From Natribaculum breve (GTDB lineage: Archaea; Halobacteriota; Halobacteria; Halobacteriales; Natrialbaceae): a stretch of DNA of 64,000 nt. The position numbers and the translations under genes were made by a program. Each line of letters opens with the position of its first letter. Within the stretch, counting starts at the first letter, position 1. Location: positions 2,542,001 to 2,606,000 of the forward strand of contig NZ_CP095390.1 in assembly GCF_023008585.1 (NCBI RefSeq), read 5' to 3'. This document shows, piece by piece, positions 62,927 to 64,000 of the stretch. The notes under the pieces are model-generated. The model ran no database searches and was not told the DNA's origin. It worked only from the letters and a program-made list of their open reading frames with translations.

Positions 62927-64000
62927 ATGTCCCAGGGCGACTTCGAAGGCTACGGGGGACGGCACGTTCCCGAACCGCTGCTCGAACCTCTCGAGCAACT
63001 CGCCGACGCGTACGACGACGTGAGCGCGACCGACGAGTTCCAGACGGAGCTTCGCGACCTCCTAGAGGAGTTCGCCGGCCGGCCGACGCCGATCTACTAC
63101 GCTCGCAACCTGAGCGAACGGTACGGGGTCGACATCTACCTCAAACGCGAGGACCTGCTCCACGGCGGCGCACACAAGATCAACAACGTGCTCGGGCAGG
63201 GCCTGCTCGCGAAGAAGGCGGGTCGCGAGCGGCTGATCGCCGAGACGGGCGCGGGCCAACACGGCGTCGCGACCGCGATGGTCGGCGCGTTGCTCGACCT
63301 CGAGACGGAGATCTACATGGGGAAAAAAGACGTCGAGCGCCAGGAGATGAACGTCTTCCGGATGCGGCTGATGGGTGCCGACGTCAACGAGGTCACTCGC
63401 GGTGACGCCGGACTCGCCGACGCCGTCGACGCCGCACTCGAGGACTTCGCCGAGAACGTCGAGGACACCCACTACCTCGTCGGCAGCGTCGTCGGTCCCG
63501 ACCCGTTCCCGCGGATGGTCCGTGACTTCCAGTCGGTCATCGGCGAGGAAGCCCGCGAACAGATGAAAGCGAAGACGGGCGAACTGCCGGACGCGGCGGT
63601 CGCCTGCGTCGGCGGCGGTTCGAACGCGATCGGGCTCTTCCACGCGTTCCGCGACGACGACGTCGCCTTCTACGGTGCCGAAGGCGGCGGCGAGGGCACA
63701 GATTCGAAGCGCCACGCCGCCCCGCTTTCGAGCGGTGACGACGAGGTTCTCCACGGGATGAAAACGCGCGTGATCGACGAGGACGTCGAGGTCCACTCCG
63801 TCTCCGCAGGGCTGGACTACCCCGGCGTCGGCCCCGAACACGCCATGTTCGACGCGGTGGGTCGCTGTGAGTACACGGGGATTACCGACGACGAGGCCCT
63901 GGCCGCCTTCAGGGAGTTGAGCGAGACCGAGGGGATCATTCCGGCCCTCGAGTCGAGCCACGGGGTGGCACGCGCCCTCCAGCTGGCCGACGACGGCGAA
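62927..64000 (+). CDS. trpB: tryptophan synthase beta subunit, 3'-truncated by the window edge
   Basis: TrpB joins indole and serine to make tryptophan using pyridoxal phosphate. 358 residues are visible and the frame is open to the window end. The lysine that binds the cofactor lies in LLHGGAHKINNVLGQ (about residues 78-92). Further features are AETGAGQHGVATAM, the phosphate-binding GGGSNAIG and GLDYPGVGPEH. It begins MSQGDFEGYGGRHVPEPLLE. trpA or other tryptophan genes probably follow beyond the window. The final serine-rich motif for cofactor binding is not in view. Confidence 0.96.
   Translation, partial: MSQGDFEGYGGRHVPEPLLEPLEQLADAYDDVSATDEFQTELRDLLEEFAGRPTPIYYARNLSERYGVDIYLKREDLLHGGAHKINNVLGQGLLAKKAGRERLIAETGAGQHGVATAMVGALLDLETEIYMGKKDVERQEMNVFRMRLMGADVNEVTRGDAGLADAVDAALEDFAENVEDTHYLVGSVVGPDPFPRMVRDFQSVIGEEAREQMKAKTGELPDAAVACVGGGSNAIGLFHAFRDDDVAFYGAEGGGEGTDSKRHAAPLSSGDDEVLHGMKTRVIDEDVEVHSVSAGLDYPGVGPEHAMFDAVGRCEYTGITDDEALAAFRELSETEGIIPALESSHGVARALQLADDGE

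Overview
The window is a 64 kb piece of a haloarchaeal chromosome. The evidence is GC-rich DNA, very acidic proteins, archaeal-type genes (fused Kae1-Bud32, S24e, S27ae, EF-1A with S10, the AMP phosphorylase of the archaeal nucleotide pathway), twin-arginine signal peptides, and TATA boxes 25-36 bp ahead of start codons as in leaderless haloarchaeal transcripts. Gene content resembles the Natrialba/Natrinema/Haloterrigena side of the haloarchaea, but the species cannot be fixed from the sequence alone. No rRNA, CRISPR array, plasmid origin or complete insertion sequence was seen. One tRNA (Ala, anticodon CGC) is present.

Layout. 1-23.4 kb is mostly housekeeping: the 3' end of valS, pdxS, a thrB operon, an ASCH-domain gene, an FAD-dependent oxidoreductase, rps24e-rps27ae-kae1/bud32, an ABC exporter whose two genes are separated by a surface-protein gene, and uvrA. 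23.5-48.6 kb is a stress-type region holding twelve universal stress protein (USP) genes (fifteen USP domains). Between them lie two CBS-domain genes (one with an apparent ribosome-hibernation-factor tail), katG, an FMN-type oxidoreductase, a UbiB-type kinase, AMP phosphorylase, coaD, mobA, a sodium/bile-acid-type symporter and several small proteins. 48.6-56.3 kb returns to core functions: a ROK sugar kinase, a Tat-exported LVIVD-repeat protein, a NifU-type protein, an ACT-domain protein with homoserine dehydrogenase, EF-1A with S10, a rhomboid protease and tRNA-Ala. 56.3-62.4 kb looks accessory: a two-gene acetone-carboxylase-like operon facing a divergently transcribed, Tat-exported aldolase-family protein. 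The window ends inside trpB.

The strongest unexplained structure is a set of short palindromic repeats in three families. Family A has three copies of exactly 80 bp, family B six copies of about 85 bp, and family C two clear and two diverged copies. Almost all lie immediately after a stop codon, and several B and C copies contain the stop codon in their own terminal TGA. They look like mobile palindromes that also act as 3'-end hairpins. A second recurring design, seen at two loci, is a mini-ORF beginning near the predicted transcription start whose stop codon overlaps a Shine-Dalgarno-led main gene.
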